64,000 bases of DNA from positions 434,001-498,000 of the forward strand of contig NZ_PRDM01000005.1 in NCBI RefSeq assembly GCF_015182285.1, in the 5' to 3' direction. This stretch comes from Flavobacterium hungaricum. GTDB taxonomy: Bacteria > Bacteroidota > Bacteroidia > Flavobacteriales > Flavobacteriaceae. Each line of letters begins with the position of its first letter. Position 1 is the first letter of the stretch. The notes under the pieces were generated by a model. The model saw only the letters and a program-made list of their open reading frames with translations, was not told the origin of the DNA and made no database searches. The translations under genes were made by a program, and so were the position numbers. Of this stretch, positions 42,563-51,245 are shown piece by piece.

Positions 42563-43095
42563 TTTATATTTCTATTATTTCCTAATAGCCGAAACCATTT
42601 GGAATGTTATGATTGTTGTGGATGTTCTTTCTGTTCCTGCGTTTGAAACCGCAGGCTATGTCTTTTGTTTGTGGATATTTTTCTCATAGCTATTATCAAT
42701 ATAGCTCATGGTTTCAACACGGGGGAACGTATCGAAGAACAATCATTATCTAGCTGAGATTCGCTGACAGAGAAAGCGGCAAAACCAGTTGCCAAGCAAT
42801 TTTTCAAGGATAAATGCTCCTCTATTTATAAAATGAGAAGAACTTCCTTTAATTTGCTTTACAATCTCTGAAATCGTTTTTGTGGATTTTGTAAAAATAA
42901 AACATGGACATGATCAGGCATTCCCTTACTAATTCTAACGGGACAACCTAATATAATTAGCTCATCCCGAATAAAATCATATAAATTTTCTCAATTGAAA
43001 AATCAATTAATTCCTGTCGATTTTTAGTTGCCCAAATTGCATATCCATAATTTGGTAAAGATTATGACATCAATAAAGCAGCATAAAAATTTATG
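42563..43095. other. Gap between trhP and trhO holding REP-like palindromes and a transposase remnant
   Basis: About 530 bases without an intact gene. It holds CCTGCGTTTGAAACCGCAGG (42636-42655, 6-bp stem), a related AGCTCATGGTTTCAACACGG stretch (from 42703) and, further right, a decayed REP-associated transposase (see the separate entry). Confidence 0.7.
42725..43058 (-). pseudogene. Decayed REP-associated tyrosine transposase (IS200-like)
   Basis: Read on the minus strand in shifting frames this gives PNYGYAIWATKNRQELIDF, then DFIRDELIILGCPVRISKG, then GMPDHVHVLFLQNPQK (the HUH motif, near 42926-42880), then TISEIVKQIKGSSSHFINRG, then GFAAFSVSESQLD. At least three frameshifts are needed, so the gene is dead. 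The same order of motifs is intact in the RAYT gene at 60639-61097, but the sequences differ enough to be separate subfamilies. It sits between trhP and trhO. Confidence 0.75.
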
Positions 43096-44454
43096 CTACT
43101 TTATAATTTTATACAATTTATCTGATAAACGGATACGGAAAGGAACTTCAAAAGTAACTTTATCTCCAATTTTAGCAGTAGTGGTTGCTGCTCCGTTTAC
43201 AACTAATTTTTCTAAAACCATTTCTTGATCACCAGTAGTTGGACCAGAAATTAAGATTTTATCACCCACATTAAGATCGTGGTTTTCTATAGTAAATTGT
43301 GCTACTTGAGCTTTAACATAATAATGTTCTGCTTTTCCAAGAAGTACTTTTTTGATTTTTATTTTTTGACGAATATCAGCAGGTTTCTCTGCAGCTGCAA
43401 GCGCCGTATCCGGCAGTTCACCAGAATGTTTGAATTTCAAATTTTCAGATTTTCCTTTTCTGAACACTTTATTTCCAACTTGCTTACCAGTTCTCATTCG
43501 AACCTGATCTACCAAAGGCATGTGAATTACTTCCAGACATTCTGTAGAACAGCAGTTTTCCATTGCTGCTTTACAATCATCACATTGAATGAATAACAAA
43601 TGACAGCCATCGTTTTCACAATTGGTGTGATTGTCACAAGGTTTCCCGCATTGGTGGCATTGCGAAATAATATCGTCTGTAATTCTTTCGCCCAGACGAT
43701 TATCAAATACAAAGTTTTTACCAATGAATTTGCTTTCTAAACCTTCTTCTTCAAGTTGTTTTTTGTAATTAATAATACCGCCTTCCAGCTGATACACATT
43801 TTTGAATCCCTGATGTTTAAAATAAGCACTCGCTTTCTCACAACGGATACCGCCTGTGCAATACATCACGAGATTTTTGTCCTCTTTATGATCTTTGAGC
43901 TGTTCGTTGATAATGGGCAGACTTTCTCTAAAAGTCTCTACATCTGGAGTAATGGCTCCTTTAAAATGACCCACTTCACTTTCGTAGTGATTTCTAAAAT
44001 CAACTACAATTGTATTGGGATCATCAAGGATATCATTAAATTCTTTGGCTTTTAAGTGAACGCCAATATTCGTTACATCAAAAGTATCGTCATTTAGTCC
44101 GTCAGCAACAATTTTGTGACGCACTTTAATCGTTAATTTTAAAAAGGAATGATCGTCATGCTCTACCGCTTCATTCAAACGAATGCCTTTCATAAAATCA
44201 TAAACCTCCAAAGTTGCTCTAAAAGCTTCCAGATTTTCGGCCGGAATACTCATTTGAGCATTTATTCCTTCGTTGGCAACATAAATTCGGCCAAGTGCAT
44301 CGAGTGCATTCCAGGCAATAAATAAATCGTCGCGAAATTTTTTGGGATCTTGAATTTTGGCATACGCATAGAAAGACAACGTAAGTCGTTGTTTACCGGC
44401 ATCATCGATCATGATAGCTCTTTCTTCTGCGCTCAAAGTGTTATACAGTTGCAT
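43096..44454 (-). CDS. trhO: tRNA uridine-34 hydroxylase TrhO with an extra C-terminal domain
   Basis: A 452-residue protein. Residues 1-~345 match TrhO (E. coli YceA, about 350 residues): an N-terminal acylphosphatase-like domain, a rhodanese domain with YCTGGIRCEKAS (C199, C205) and a Cys-rich zinc region (CHQCGKPCDNHTNC...). TrhO makes 5-hydroxyuridine at wobble position 34 using oxygen. Residues ~365-452 are an added domain that resembles the end of TrhP next door: K.VLLGKAEHYYVKAQVAQF, GDKILISGPTTGDQEMV and PFRIRLSDKLYKI against GDKILVTGPSTGAQEMI and PFRIRMSDKLYKI. It is transcribed from its own promoter. Confidence 0.92.
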   Translation of the reverse strand: MQLYNTLSAEERAIMIDDAGKQRLTLSFYAYAKIQDPKKFRDDLFIAWNALDALGRIYVANEGINAQMSIPAENLEAFRATLEVYDFMKGIRLNEAVEHDDHSFLKLTIKVRHKIVADGLNDDTFDVTNIGVHLKAKEFNDILDDPNTIVVDFRNHYESEVGHFKGAITPDVETFRESLPIINEQLKDHKEDKNLVMYCTGGIRCEKASAYFKHQGFKNVYQLEGGIINYKKQLEEEGLESKFIGKNFVFDNRLGERITDDIISQCHQCGKPCDNHTNCENDGCHLLFIQCDDCKAAMENCCSTECLEVIHMPLVDQVRMRTGKQVGNKVFRKGKSENLKFKHSGELPDTALAAAEKPADIRQKIKIKKVLLGKAEHYYVKAQVAQFTIENHDLNVGDKILISGPTTGDQEMVLEKLVVNGAATTTAKIGDKVTFEVPFRIRLSDKLYKIIK

Positions 44455-44519
44455 GCTATAAACAGTTTTAAGTTAAGAATAAATTAATTGTGAATCTATA
44501 AGTGGAATAAATTCGGGTG

Positions 44520-44549
44520 CAAAGGTACGCTTTTCTTAGCATTTTCAAA
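44520..44549 (-). promoter_or_regulatory. Promoter of trhO (TTTG -33, TACCTTTG -7)
   Basis: On the minus strand TTTG (44549-44546) and TACCTTTG (44527-44520) are 18 bases apart, matching the phylum consensus; the trhO ATG lies about 65 bases further on. Confidence 0.6.
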
Positions 44550-44676
44550 ATCTGGCTTTATTTTCTTTTTTGAAAATCTTAGCCTCTAAACAGCAAATAC
44601 AAAATATAAGTGCCAAAAAATCAGGTGCTTACAAATTTTTAGTACATTTATACTAATAATTTTAACATTTGTGATT

Positions 44677-45825
44677 ATGAATGCTTTAAAACTACCAAAA
44701 CCAATCGTCCCCCTTTTCTTATTTCTATCTTTACTTTTTTCTTGCAAAAAAGAACAGCCAAAAGCACCCCCGCCCATGCAGGCTCCATTTGTAACTGCAA
44801 AAAGTGAAGATGTTCCTATCTATAAGGATTTTGCAGGACAGACTTTTGGAGATTTAGACATTGAATTAATTGCAAGAGTGGACGGCATCCTGACCGGCAT
44901 GTTTTTTAAAGAAGGCCAAACCGTCAAAAAAGGACAGCTTTTGTACACCATCGATCCGTTGGAATATGAAACTAAAGTTGAGCAAGTACGCGGTCAGGTG
45001 GCTGTCGCACAAAGTAATCTTGTGAATGCTCAAGAAGAATTGAAGCGAATTAAACCCCTTGCCGATATGAATGCTGTCAGTAAAAGAGAATTGGATGCGG
45101 CTGTAGCCAAAGACAAAGCCGCAAAATCTAATCTAACCAGCGTTCGCGCAAGTTTAAGAAATCAAGAAATCGAACGCAGTTACTGCAACATAAAAGCCCC
45201 TATAGACGGCGTAATAGGACTTTCGAATGCCCGATTAGGCGATTATATAACTAAAATCGGGAACTCTTCTAAACTAAATACCGTTTCCAGATTGGACAAA
45301 GTAAGAGTTCAGTTTACCGTCAGCGAATCCGATTATCTGCGTTATCAAAAGCAGATTAAAGCCGGCGACAAAATAACCGATCTGCAATTGATTTTATCCG
45401 ATGGAAGCACTCATCCATCAAAAGGAAGTTTAAATTTTTCTGATACCAAAATTGACCCTACGACTGGAACGGTGACAATTGAAGCTCAATTTCCAAATCC
45501 AGATAAAACATTACGTTCGGGACAGTTTGCGAAAGTCCGTGTTTTACTTCGAACCCAAAAAGATGCCATTGTGATTCCGCAAAAAGCCATTACGGAGATT
45601 CAAGGACTTTTTCAGGTTTCTATTATTGATGACAAAAACACCATTCAGACCAGAATGGTAGAAGTCGGACAGAAAATTGGCGTTGATTGGATTGTGACCA
45701 AAGGTTTAAAGCCAAATGAAAGAGTCGCTATCATCGGCAATCAGTTTATTCAGCCCGGAGCAACTGTAACACCGGTTCCTTATGTTGCTGATAAAAAAGA
45801 AAATGCACTTTCTCTAAACGACTAG
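44677..45825 (+). CDS. RND efflux periplasmic adaptor (membrane fusion protein)
   Basis: A 382-residue lipoprotein adaptor: signal ending in FSCKK with lipid-bearing C23, then the barrel-sandwich (lipoyl) halves LIARVDGILTGMFFKEGQ and RSYCNIKAPIDGVIG around an alpha hairpin (~95-150), a beta-barrel domain and a membrane-proximal domain. It links the inner-membrane pump to the outer-membrane channel. The ATG at 44677 is preferred over a GTG six bases earlier. The pump gene starts 3 bases after the stop. No local regulator gene is present. Confidence 0.93.
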   Translation: MNALKLPKPIVPLFLFLSLLFSCKKEQPKAPPPMQAPFVTAKSEDVPIYKDFAGQTFGDLDIELIARVDGILTGMFFKEGQTVKKGQLLYTIDPLEYETKVEQVRGQVAVAQSNLVNAQEELKRIKPLADMNAVSKRELDAAVAKDKAAKSNLTSVRASLRNQEIERSYCNIKAPIDGVIGLSNARLGDYITKIGNSSKLNTVSRLDKVRVQFTVSESDYLRYQKQIKAGDKITDLQLILSDGSTHPSKGSLNFSDTKIDPTTGTVTIEAQFPNPDKTLRSGQFAKVRVLLRTQKDAIVIPQKAITEIQGLFQVSIIDDKNTIQTRMVEVGQKIGVDWIVTKGLKPNERVAIIGNQFIQPGATVTPVPYVADKKENALSLND

Positions 45826-45828
45826 ATT

Positions 45829-48800
45829 ATGGATAATTTCTTTGTACGTCGACCAATCGTTGCTATTGTCCTCTCCATTTTCATCGTTTTAATTGGAGGT
45901 CTTTCCGTTCTTTCAACACCCATTGCGCAATATCCAGAAATTGCACCGCCACTGGTACAAGTCTCTACAAGTTATCGGGGTGCCAATGCTTTAAATGTAG
46001 AGCAGGCCGTTGCAACGCCGATCGAGCAAAAAGTGAACGGAGTTGAAAACATGCTCTACATGCAGTCGACCAATACAGGAGACGGAAGCATGACATTGAA
46101 CATAACCTTTGATATGGGTACCGATTTGGATAATGCCACCATGCTGACTCAAAATCGTGTGAACGAAGCGACCAACAAACTCCCAAATGATGTAAAAACA
46201 AATGGGGTTACAACCAAAAAATCGCTTTCGATGCCAATGCTCATTCTTTCGCTTTATTCTCCCAACAAAACTTTCGACAATAATTTCCTGACCAATTATG
46301 CTAACATTAATGTTGTAGATGCTTTGGCGCGTATAAAAGGTGTCGGCGAAGTAACCCTTTACGGGGGCAGTAATTACGCCATGCGAATTTGGGTCAAGCC
46401 AGATATTATGGCAAAATACAATCTTACTGTTCCCGACATCATCAAATCGATTCAGGACCAGAATGCGATTGCACCGGGAGGAAAATTTGGTGCGCCTCCA
46501 GCCACAAAAGACAACGAATTCACCTATAACGTAACCCTTCGAGACCGCTTAATTAATCCAGAAGATTTTGAAAATATTATTCTAAAATCAAACATCAGCA
46601 ACCAGCAAGTTCGTCTCAAAGATATTGGAACTGTAACTTTAGGTACAGAAAGCTACGCCTCTGTTGCTAAGCTAAATGGAAATCCAGCAGGAACAATCGG
46701 AATCAAACAAATGCCAGGTTCTAATGCTTTGGAAGTTGCTGAAAATGTAAAAAATACAATTGCGCAATTGAGCAAAAGGTTTCCGCAGGATTTAAAATAC
46801 AGAGTTTCACTAGATACCACTTTGGCCATTTCTGCCGGAATCGAAGAAATCATTCATACTTTGGTCGAAGCCATTATATTGGTAATTGTCGTGGTTTTTG
46901 TCTTTCTGCAAAATTGGCGTGCGACATTAATTCCGCTGTTAACAGTTCCAGTTTCATTGATTGGCGTTTTCATGCTTTTCCCGCTTTTAGGATTTTCTGT
47001 AAACGTGCTTTCCCTTTTAGGATTAGTACTTGCAATCGGAATTGTCGTCGATGATGCCATTGTCGTTGTCGAAGCCGTAATGCATCACATCGAGCAAGGC
47101 ATGTCTCCCAAAGAAGCAACCAATCAAGCCATGCGCGAAGTTTCGGGCCCTGTAATTGCCATTGCAGTAGTATTGACTGCCGTTTTTATTCCTGTTGCAT
47201 TAACTCCGGGAATTACAGGCAGATTGTATCAGCAATTTGCTATTACAATTGCTATTTCTGTGATTTTCTCCGCATTAAGTGCTTTAACTTTAAGTCCGGC
47301 TTTATGTTCGCTTTTGTTAAAACCCAATCAGGAATCGAAAGGACTTTTAGGCAGATTTTTTAAAGCTTTTAATGACAAATTCGGAGCTTTCACTAATAAA
47401 TACACTGGTTTCGCTAATCTTTTAATCAAAAAAACAGCGCGAAGTTTCATTTTTATCGGAATCTTAATTGGCGCTATTATTTTATTGGGAGGAAGAATTC
47501 CGGGAGGATTTGTTCCCGAAGAAGATCAGGGGTATATGTTTGTGAATGTCGAACTGCCCGGCGCAGCATCTTTGGAAAGAACCGGAAAAGTGATTCAGAA
47601 AGTAGAAAGCATTTTAGCCCAAAACAAAGGCATTGATTCTTATACTTCTGTCGCAGGTTTTAGTTTGATTAAAAACTCAGTTGCCACTAATAACGGCTTT
47701 TTCTTTGTTTCCTTGAAAGAATGGAAAGAACGCGAACAAGATGTTTTTCAAATCCTGAAAGAAGTGAACGGAAAAGTCGTGTTCGGAATTCCAGAAGCTA
47801 CTGTTTTTGCTTTTGGACCGCCGCCTATAACGGGAATCGGAAATGCCGCAGGTTTCTCAATGATGCTGCAGGATCGAGAGGGAAACACACCACAATATCT
47901 TTTTCAAAATGCCCAGCGTTTTATGGCCGAAGCCAAAAAGCGTCCTGAAATCGGAACGATCCGAACAACCTTTAATCCGAATGTACCGCAGATTCGTCTG
48001 GATATTGACCGCGAAAAAGTAACCGAATTAAATTTATCCCTTTCAGACGTTAATCTCGCGATTGGCGCTAGTTTGGGAGGGCAGTACATTAACGAATTCA
48101 ATAAATTCGGAAGACAATATATTGTGCTTCTCCAAGCCGATCCAAGTTTTACAGTGAATCCAGAAGACATTAATAAAATATTTGTGCGAAGCCGGGACAA
48201 CAAAATGATTCCGATTTCGAGCATCGCTGCAATTCAGAAAGAAAGCGGTCCCGAATTTACAACCCGTTTCAACTTATACCGTGCAGCCGAAATTGGCGGT
48301 ACTCCCGCTCCTGGTTTTACTTCCGCGCAAGCGATGACTGCTTTACAAGAAACTGCAGACAAAGTACTTCCCACAGGAATGGGTTACGAATGGGCCAATA
48401 TGAGTTATCAGGAAAAACAAGCCGAAGGAAAAGGAAATACCGTTTTCTTAATGGCATTGCTTTTTGTATTTCTAATTCTGGCTGCACAATACGAAAGCTG
48501 GAAACTGCCTTTCAGTGTTTTACTCGGAACGCCGTTTGCTGTTTTTGGAGCTTTTCTCGGTTTGTTTCTTTGCCGTTTCTTAAGTCCAGATTATGTCAAT
48601 AATGTTTTTGCTCAAATCGGACTCGTTATGCTTATTGGCCTCGCTGCCAAAAATGCTATTTTGATTGTAGAATTTGCTAAAGAAGAATATGAAAAAGGAA
48701 TGCCTGTGGTCGATGCGGCGCTTTATGCAGCAAAGTTGCGTTTTAGGCCGATTCTCATGACGGCATTTGCTTTTATCCTCGGTGTCACGCCATTACTAAC

Positions 48801-48975
48801 GGCAACTGGAGCTGGAGCACAAGCGAGAAAAGTAATGGGATTAACGGTTTTCAGCGGTATGCTGATCGCGACAATTCTCGGAGTTTGTCTGATTCCAGTT
48901 CTATTTGTGTTTATTGAAAGTTTTGGAAAAAAGCATTCAGAAAAAGTGGAGGAACCTAAAAAAGACGCACCATGA
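45829..48975 (+). CDS. RND efflux pump, HAE1 (AcrB) family
   Basis: A 1048-residue inner-membrane proton antiporter. The AcrB-like start (MDNFFVRRPIVAIVLSIFIV), the YPEIAPPLVQVSTSYRGANA porter segment and the proton-relay pair in GIVVDDAIVVVEAV (helix 4) are intact, as are the two halves of about equal length with six membrane helices each. The family expels hydrophobic drugs, bile salts or dyes from the periplasm. With the adaptor 3 bases upstream and the TolC-like gene overlapping by 4 bases it forms a complete tripartite system. Confidence 0.95.
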   Translation: MDNFFVRRPIVAIVLSIFIVLIGGLSVLSTPIAQYPEIAPPLVQVSTSYRGANALNVEQAVATPIEQKVNGVENMLYMQSTNTGDGSMTLNITFDMGTDLDNATMLTQNRVNEATNKLPNDVKTNGVTTKKSLSMPMLILSLYSPNKTFDNNFLTNYANINVVDALARIKGVGEVTLYGGSNYAMRIWVKPDIMAKYNLTVPDIIKSIQDQNAIAPGGKFGAPPATKDNEFTYNVTLRDRLINPEDFENIILKSNISNQQVRLKDIGTVTLGTESYASVAKLNGNPAGTIGIKQMPGSNALEVAENVKNTIAQLSKRFPQDLKYRVSLDTTLAISAGIEEIIHTLVEAIILVIVVVFVFLQNWRATLIPLLTVPVSLIGVFMLFPLLGFSVNVLSLLGLVLAIGIVVDDAIVVVEAVMHHIEQGMSPKEATNQAMREVSGPVIAIAVVLTAVFIPVALTPGITGRLYQQFAITIAISVIFSALSALTLSPALCSLLLKPNQESKGLLGRFFKAFNDKFGAFTNKYTGFANLLIKKTARSFIFIGILIGAIILLGGRIPGGFVPEEDQGYMFVNVELPGAASLERTGKVIQKVESILAQNKGIDSYTSVAGFSLIKNSVATNNGFFFVSLKEWKEREQDVFQILKEVNGKVVFGIPEATVFAFGPPPITGIGNAAGFSMMLQDREGNTPQYLFQNAQRFMAEAKKRPEIGTIRTTFNPNVPQIRLDIDREKVTELNLSLSDVNLAIGASLGGQYINEFNKFGRQYIVLLQADPSFTVNPEDINKIFVRSRDNKMIPISSIAAIQKESGPEFTTRFNLYRAAEIGGTPAPGFTSAQAMTALQETADKVLPTGMGYEWANMSYQEKQAEGKGNTVFLMALLFVFLILAAQYESWKLPFSVLLGTPFAVFGAFLGLFLCRFLSPDYVNNVFAQIGLVMLIGLAAKNAILIVEFAKEEYEKGMPVVDAALYAAKLRFRPILMTAFAFILGVTPLLTATGAGAQARKVMGLTVFSGMLIATILGVCLIPVLFVFIESFGKKHSEKVEEPKKDAP

Positions 48976-50336
48976 AAAATCTAAAAATACTCCTCGTATT
49001 ACTTTTGGCGGCTGTTTTATCAAACAGCTGTATGGTTGGTCCGAAATATCAAAAACCAGAACAACCCCAACCACAAAGCTTTTTGTACGGAAATAAAACT
49101 ACCGATACGACTTCTAACGTAACGACTATAAAATGGTCTTCTATTTTTAACGACGATGTTCTAATCGGATTGATTGAAAAAGGGATTCAGAATAATTTCG
49201 ATCTTAAAATGGCAGTGGCGCGTATCGAGCAGGCTCGCGCCAATCTCGGAATGGCAAGAGCCGATCTATACCCCTCTTTTGGTTATTCTGGACAGGTTAA
49301 CAGCGCTCAGACTTTTATTCAGTCATCTTCTTTAGTTGCGAATATGTCATGGGAACTCGATTTCTGGGGGAAATTACGACATCAGAACCGGGCTCTGCAA
49401 AACGAACTTCTGGCAACAGATGAAGCACGAAAAGTAATTTTAACAAACGTAATCAGCGGTATTGCGATTGCTTATTTTGAATTGCGGGATTACGACAATC
49501 AACTCGAGATTACCATTCATACTTTAGAAACCAGAGAAAAGGCATACAACATTATCAACGAACGTTTTTTGAGCGGTTATGTCGCAGAATTAGATAAAGT
49601 TCAAATCGAACAGCAAGTGGCAATCGCGCAATCGAATATTCCGTTAATAAAAAGACAGATTACGGCTTTAGAAAATACCATTTCGATTTTAACGGGAGAA
49701 ATTCCCGGGCCTGTACCGAGAGGAAAAACAAACAGTGAATTGATGGTGACGTCCGATTTCCCAATTTCTGTTCCCTCGGCATTATTAGAAAACAGACCCG
49801 ATGTAAAACGCACAGAGTTCTTGTACCGCTCAGCATATGAGACAATTGGAGTTGCTCAAGCAATGCGGCTTCCTTCTTTCAACATTGTTGCATTAGCAGG
49901 TTATACCAGTGTAATGGTCAGCAATCTGTTTGACAATTCTTCTTATATTCAAAATGTTGGAGCTGGTGTGGCAGGACCAATTTTTAACTTCGGAAAAAAC
50001 AAACGCCGTGTCGAAGTCAACCGTCAAATTGCGGAAGAAAGTAAATTCTTATTTCAAAAAACCTATCTAACTGCAATTTCTGAAGTCGAAAACTCACTTC
50101 AAAATGTGGCTATGTATAAAGAAGAATGGACAGCTAGAAATCGTCAGGTTATTGCTGCTCAAAAAAATTATGATCTATCAAACGCAAGGTATTACAACGG
50201 CTACGTTTCTTATCTTGAAGTCTTGGATGCACAGCGTTCTCTTTTTGAAGCGCAGTTGAGCCTTTCTCAATTAACCCAAAAACAATTAAGTTCGATGGTG
50301 CAATTGTACAAAGCATTGGGCGGAGGCTGGAACTAA
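48972..50336 (+). CDS. TolC family outer-membrane efflux lipoprotein
   Basis: A 454-residue protein of the NodT/OprM type: lipoprotein signal ending in LSNSCMVGPKYQKP (lipid-bearing C20 region), then the twice-repeated alpha/beta structure with GLIEKGIQNNFDLKMAVARI and, in the second half, GVAQAMRLPSFNIVALAGY. It forms the trimeric outer-membrane channel for the RND pump. Its ATG overlaps the pump stop (ATGA), so translation is coupled. Length is normal. Confidence 0.95.
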   Translation: MKNLKILLVLLLAAVLSNSCMVGPKYQKPEQPQPQSFLYGNKTTDTTSNVTTIKWSSIFNDDVLIGLIEKGIQNNFDLKMAVARIEQARANLGMARADLYPSFGYSGQVNSAQTFIQSSSLVANMSWELDFWGKLRHQNRALQNELLATDEARKVILTNVISGIAIAYFELRDYDNQLEITIHTLETREKAYNIINERFLSGYVAELDKVQIEQQVAIAQSNIPLIKRQITALENTISILTGEIPGPVPRGKTNSELMVTSDFPISVPSALLENRPDVKRTEFLYRSAYETIGVAQAMRLPSFNIVALAGYTSVMVSNLFDNSSYIQNVGAGVAGPIFNFGKNKRRVEVNRQIAEESKFLFQKTYLTAISEVENSLQNVAMYKEEWTARNRQVIAAQKNYDLSNARYYNGYVSYLEVLDAQRSLFEAQLSLSQLTQKQLSSMVQLYKALGGGWN

Positions 50337-50382
50337 ATCTTATGTTTTATTTTTAATCTCAATGATAGTAATTGAATTTCTT

Positions 50383-50937
50383 CTAACTGCCTCGTTGAAA
50401 TTCAATTATTTTATCATACACTTTTTTGACCTCTTCTATCAATTCAAATCTTGATATCTGTTTCACTCCAGGCCAATCAAAGCCCTGCATTATTGAACTT
50501 CTATAATCTAGCGGCCCAAATGTAATTGTCCCCGTATTATCTGCTTTTTGATTTAAGGTAATATCTGAAATTGTTTTGATATTTAATGATTTAATGTCCA
50601 TGCTAAAAACACCCGATTTTATAATAATTCTATCGGGAGTAATTCCGTAAATTGTATTTGATCGTCTTTTTGCATCAATAAAAAATCTTCCGATGGTAAT
50701 ATAAAGCCCGACCACTACAAAAGGAATTCCCCATAACTTAAAAAAGAATGGAGCATCGGTAAGCAATACCGTAGATTCCCAAAAGAAGGCAAAACCTCCC
50801 CACAGCAGACTGAAAGGAATTAAAAAAATATCGGAATTTCTTAAAATAATGCCTTGCTTTGGTTTTCCTGTCCAAATTAATGCTTCATTCAAACCTAATG
50901 ACGGTTTTAATTCTTTTTCGAATTCGTAATTACTCAT
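50383..50937 (-). CDS. PH-domain membrane protein (bPH2/YdbT-like)
   Basis: A 184-residue protein with two membrane helices (about 37-56 and 68-87) followed by a bacterial pleckstrin-homology domain (NTIYGITPDRIIIKSGVFSMDIKSLNIKTISDI, then GTITFGPLDYRS). The layout matches the YdbS/YdbT-type PH proteins, whose role is poorly understood. It converges on the RND operon and has no operon partner. Confidence 0.8.
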   Translation of the reverse strand: MSNYEFEKELKPSLGLNEALIWTGKPKQGIILRNSDIFLIPFSLLWGGFAFFWESTVLLTDAPFFFKLWGIPFVVVGLYITIGRFFIDAKRRSNTIYGITPDRIIIKSGVFSMDIKSLNIKTISDITLNQKADNTGTITFGPLDYRSSIMQGFDWPGVKQISRFELIEEVKKVYDKIIEFQRGS

Positions 50938-51041
50938 AACAACGGTTACTTTTTGTTAAATATAGTCTTTTTGCAAAGCAGGCGTAAAGATTAAATGCAA
51001 TTTTACGAAAATACTTCTCAAAATGAAGTCATTTTCGATCA

Positions 51042-51082
51042 AACAAAAAAGCTTCACAAAGAATTATTCTCTGTGAAGCTTT
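51042..51082 (-). terminator. Terminator of the feo operon
   Basis: AAAGCTTCACA (51048-51058) pairs with TGTGAAGCTTT (51072-51082); on the minus strand a T run follows. It lies 35 bases after the small Feo gene. Confidence 0.8.
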
Positions 51083-51116
51083 GTGTTTATATATCGAACC
51101 TCAACGAAATGTAATA

Positions 51117-51239
51117 TCAGCTGCAGCCGCAATTTCCGTCGCCGCAGTCTTTTTTCTTTTTTGATTTCCAAAAGAACTTCTTAATCAGAAAAAGAACTGC
51201 AAGTCCTAATATCGCGAAGGCAAATATTTCCTGAATCAT
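51117..51239 (-). CDS. FeoB-associated Cys-rich membrane protein
   Basis: A 40-residue protein: one membrane helix (MIQEIFAFAILGLAVLFLIK), a basic patch (KKFFWKSKKKK) and a Cys-rich end (DCGDGNCGCS with C32, C37 and C39). This is the small partner often found behind feoB in Bacteroidota and Firmicutes. It starts 6 bases after the FeoB stop and ends before a terminator. A role in Fe(II) capture or FeoB stability is proposed for such proteins but unproven. Confidence 0.8.
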   Translation of the reverse strand: MIQEIFAFAILGLAVLFLIKKFFWKSKKKKDCGDGNCGCS

Positions 51240-51245
51240 AACTTT

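Noticed and set aside
42563..43095. A new small RNA or riboswitch in the trhP-trhO gap
   Set aside because: The gap is explained by a decayed transposase and its palindromes.
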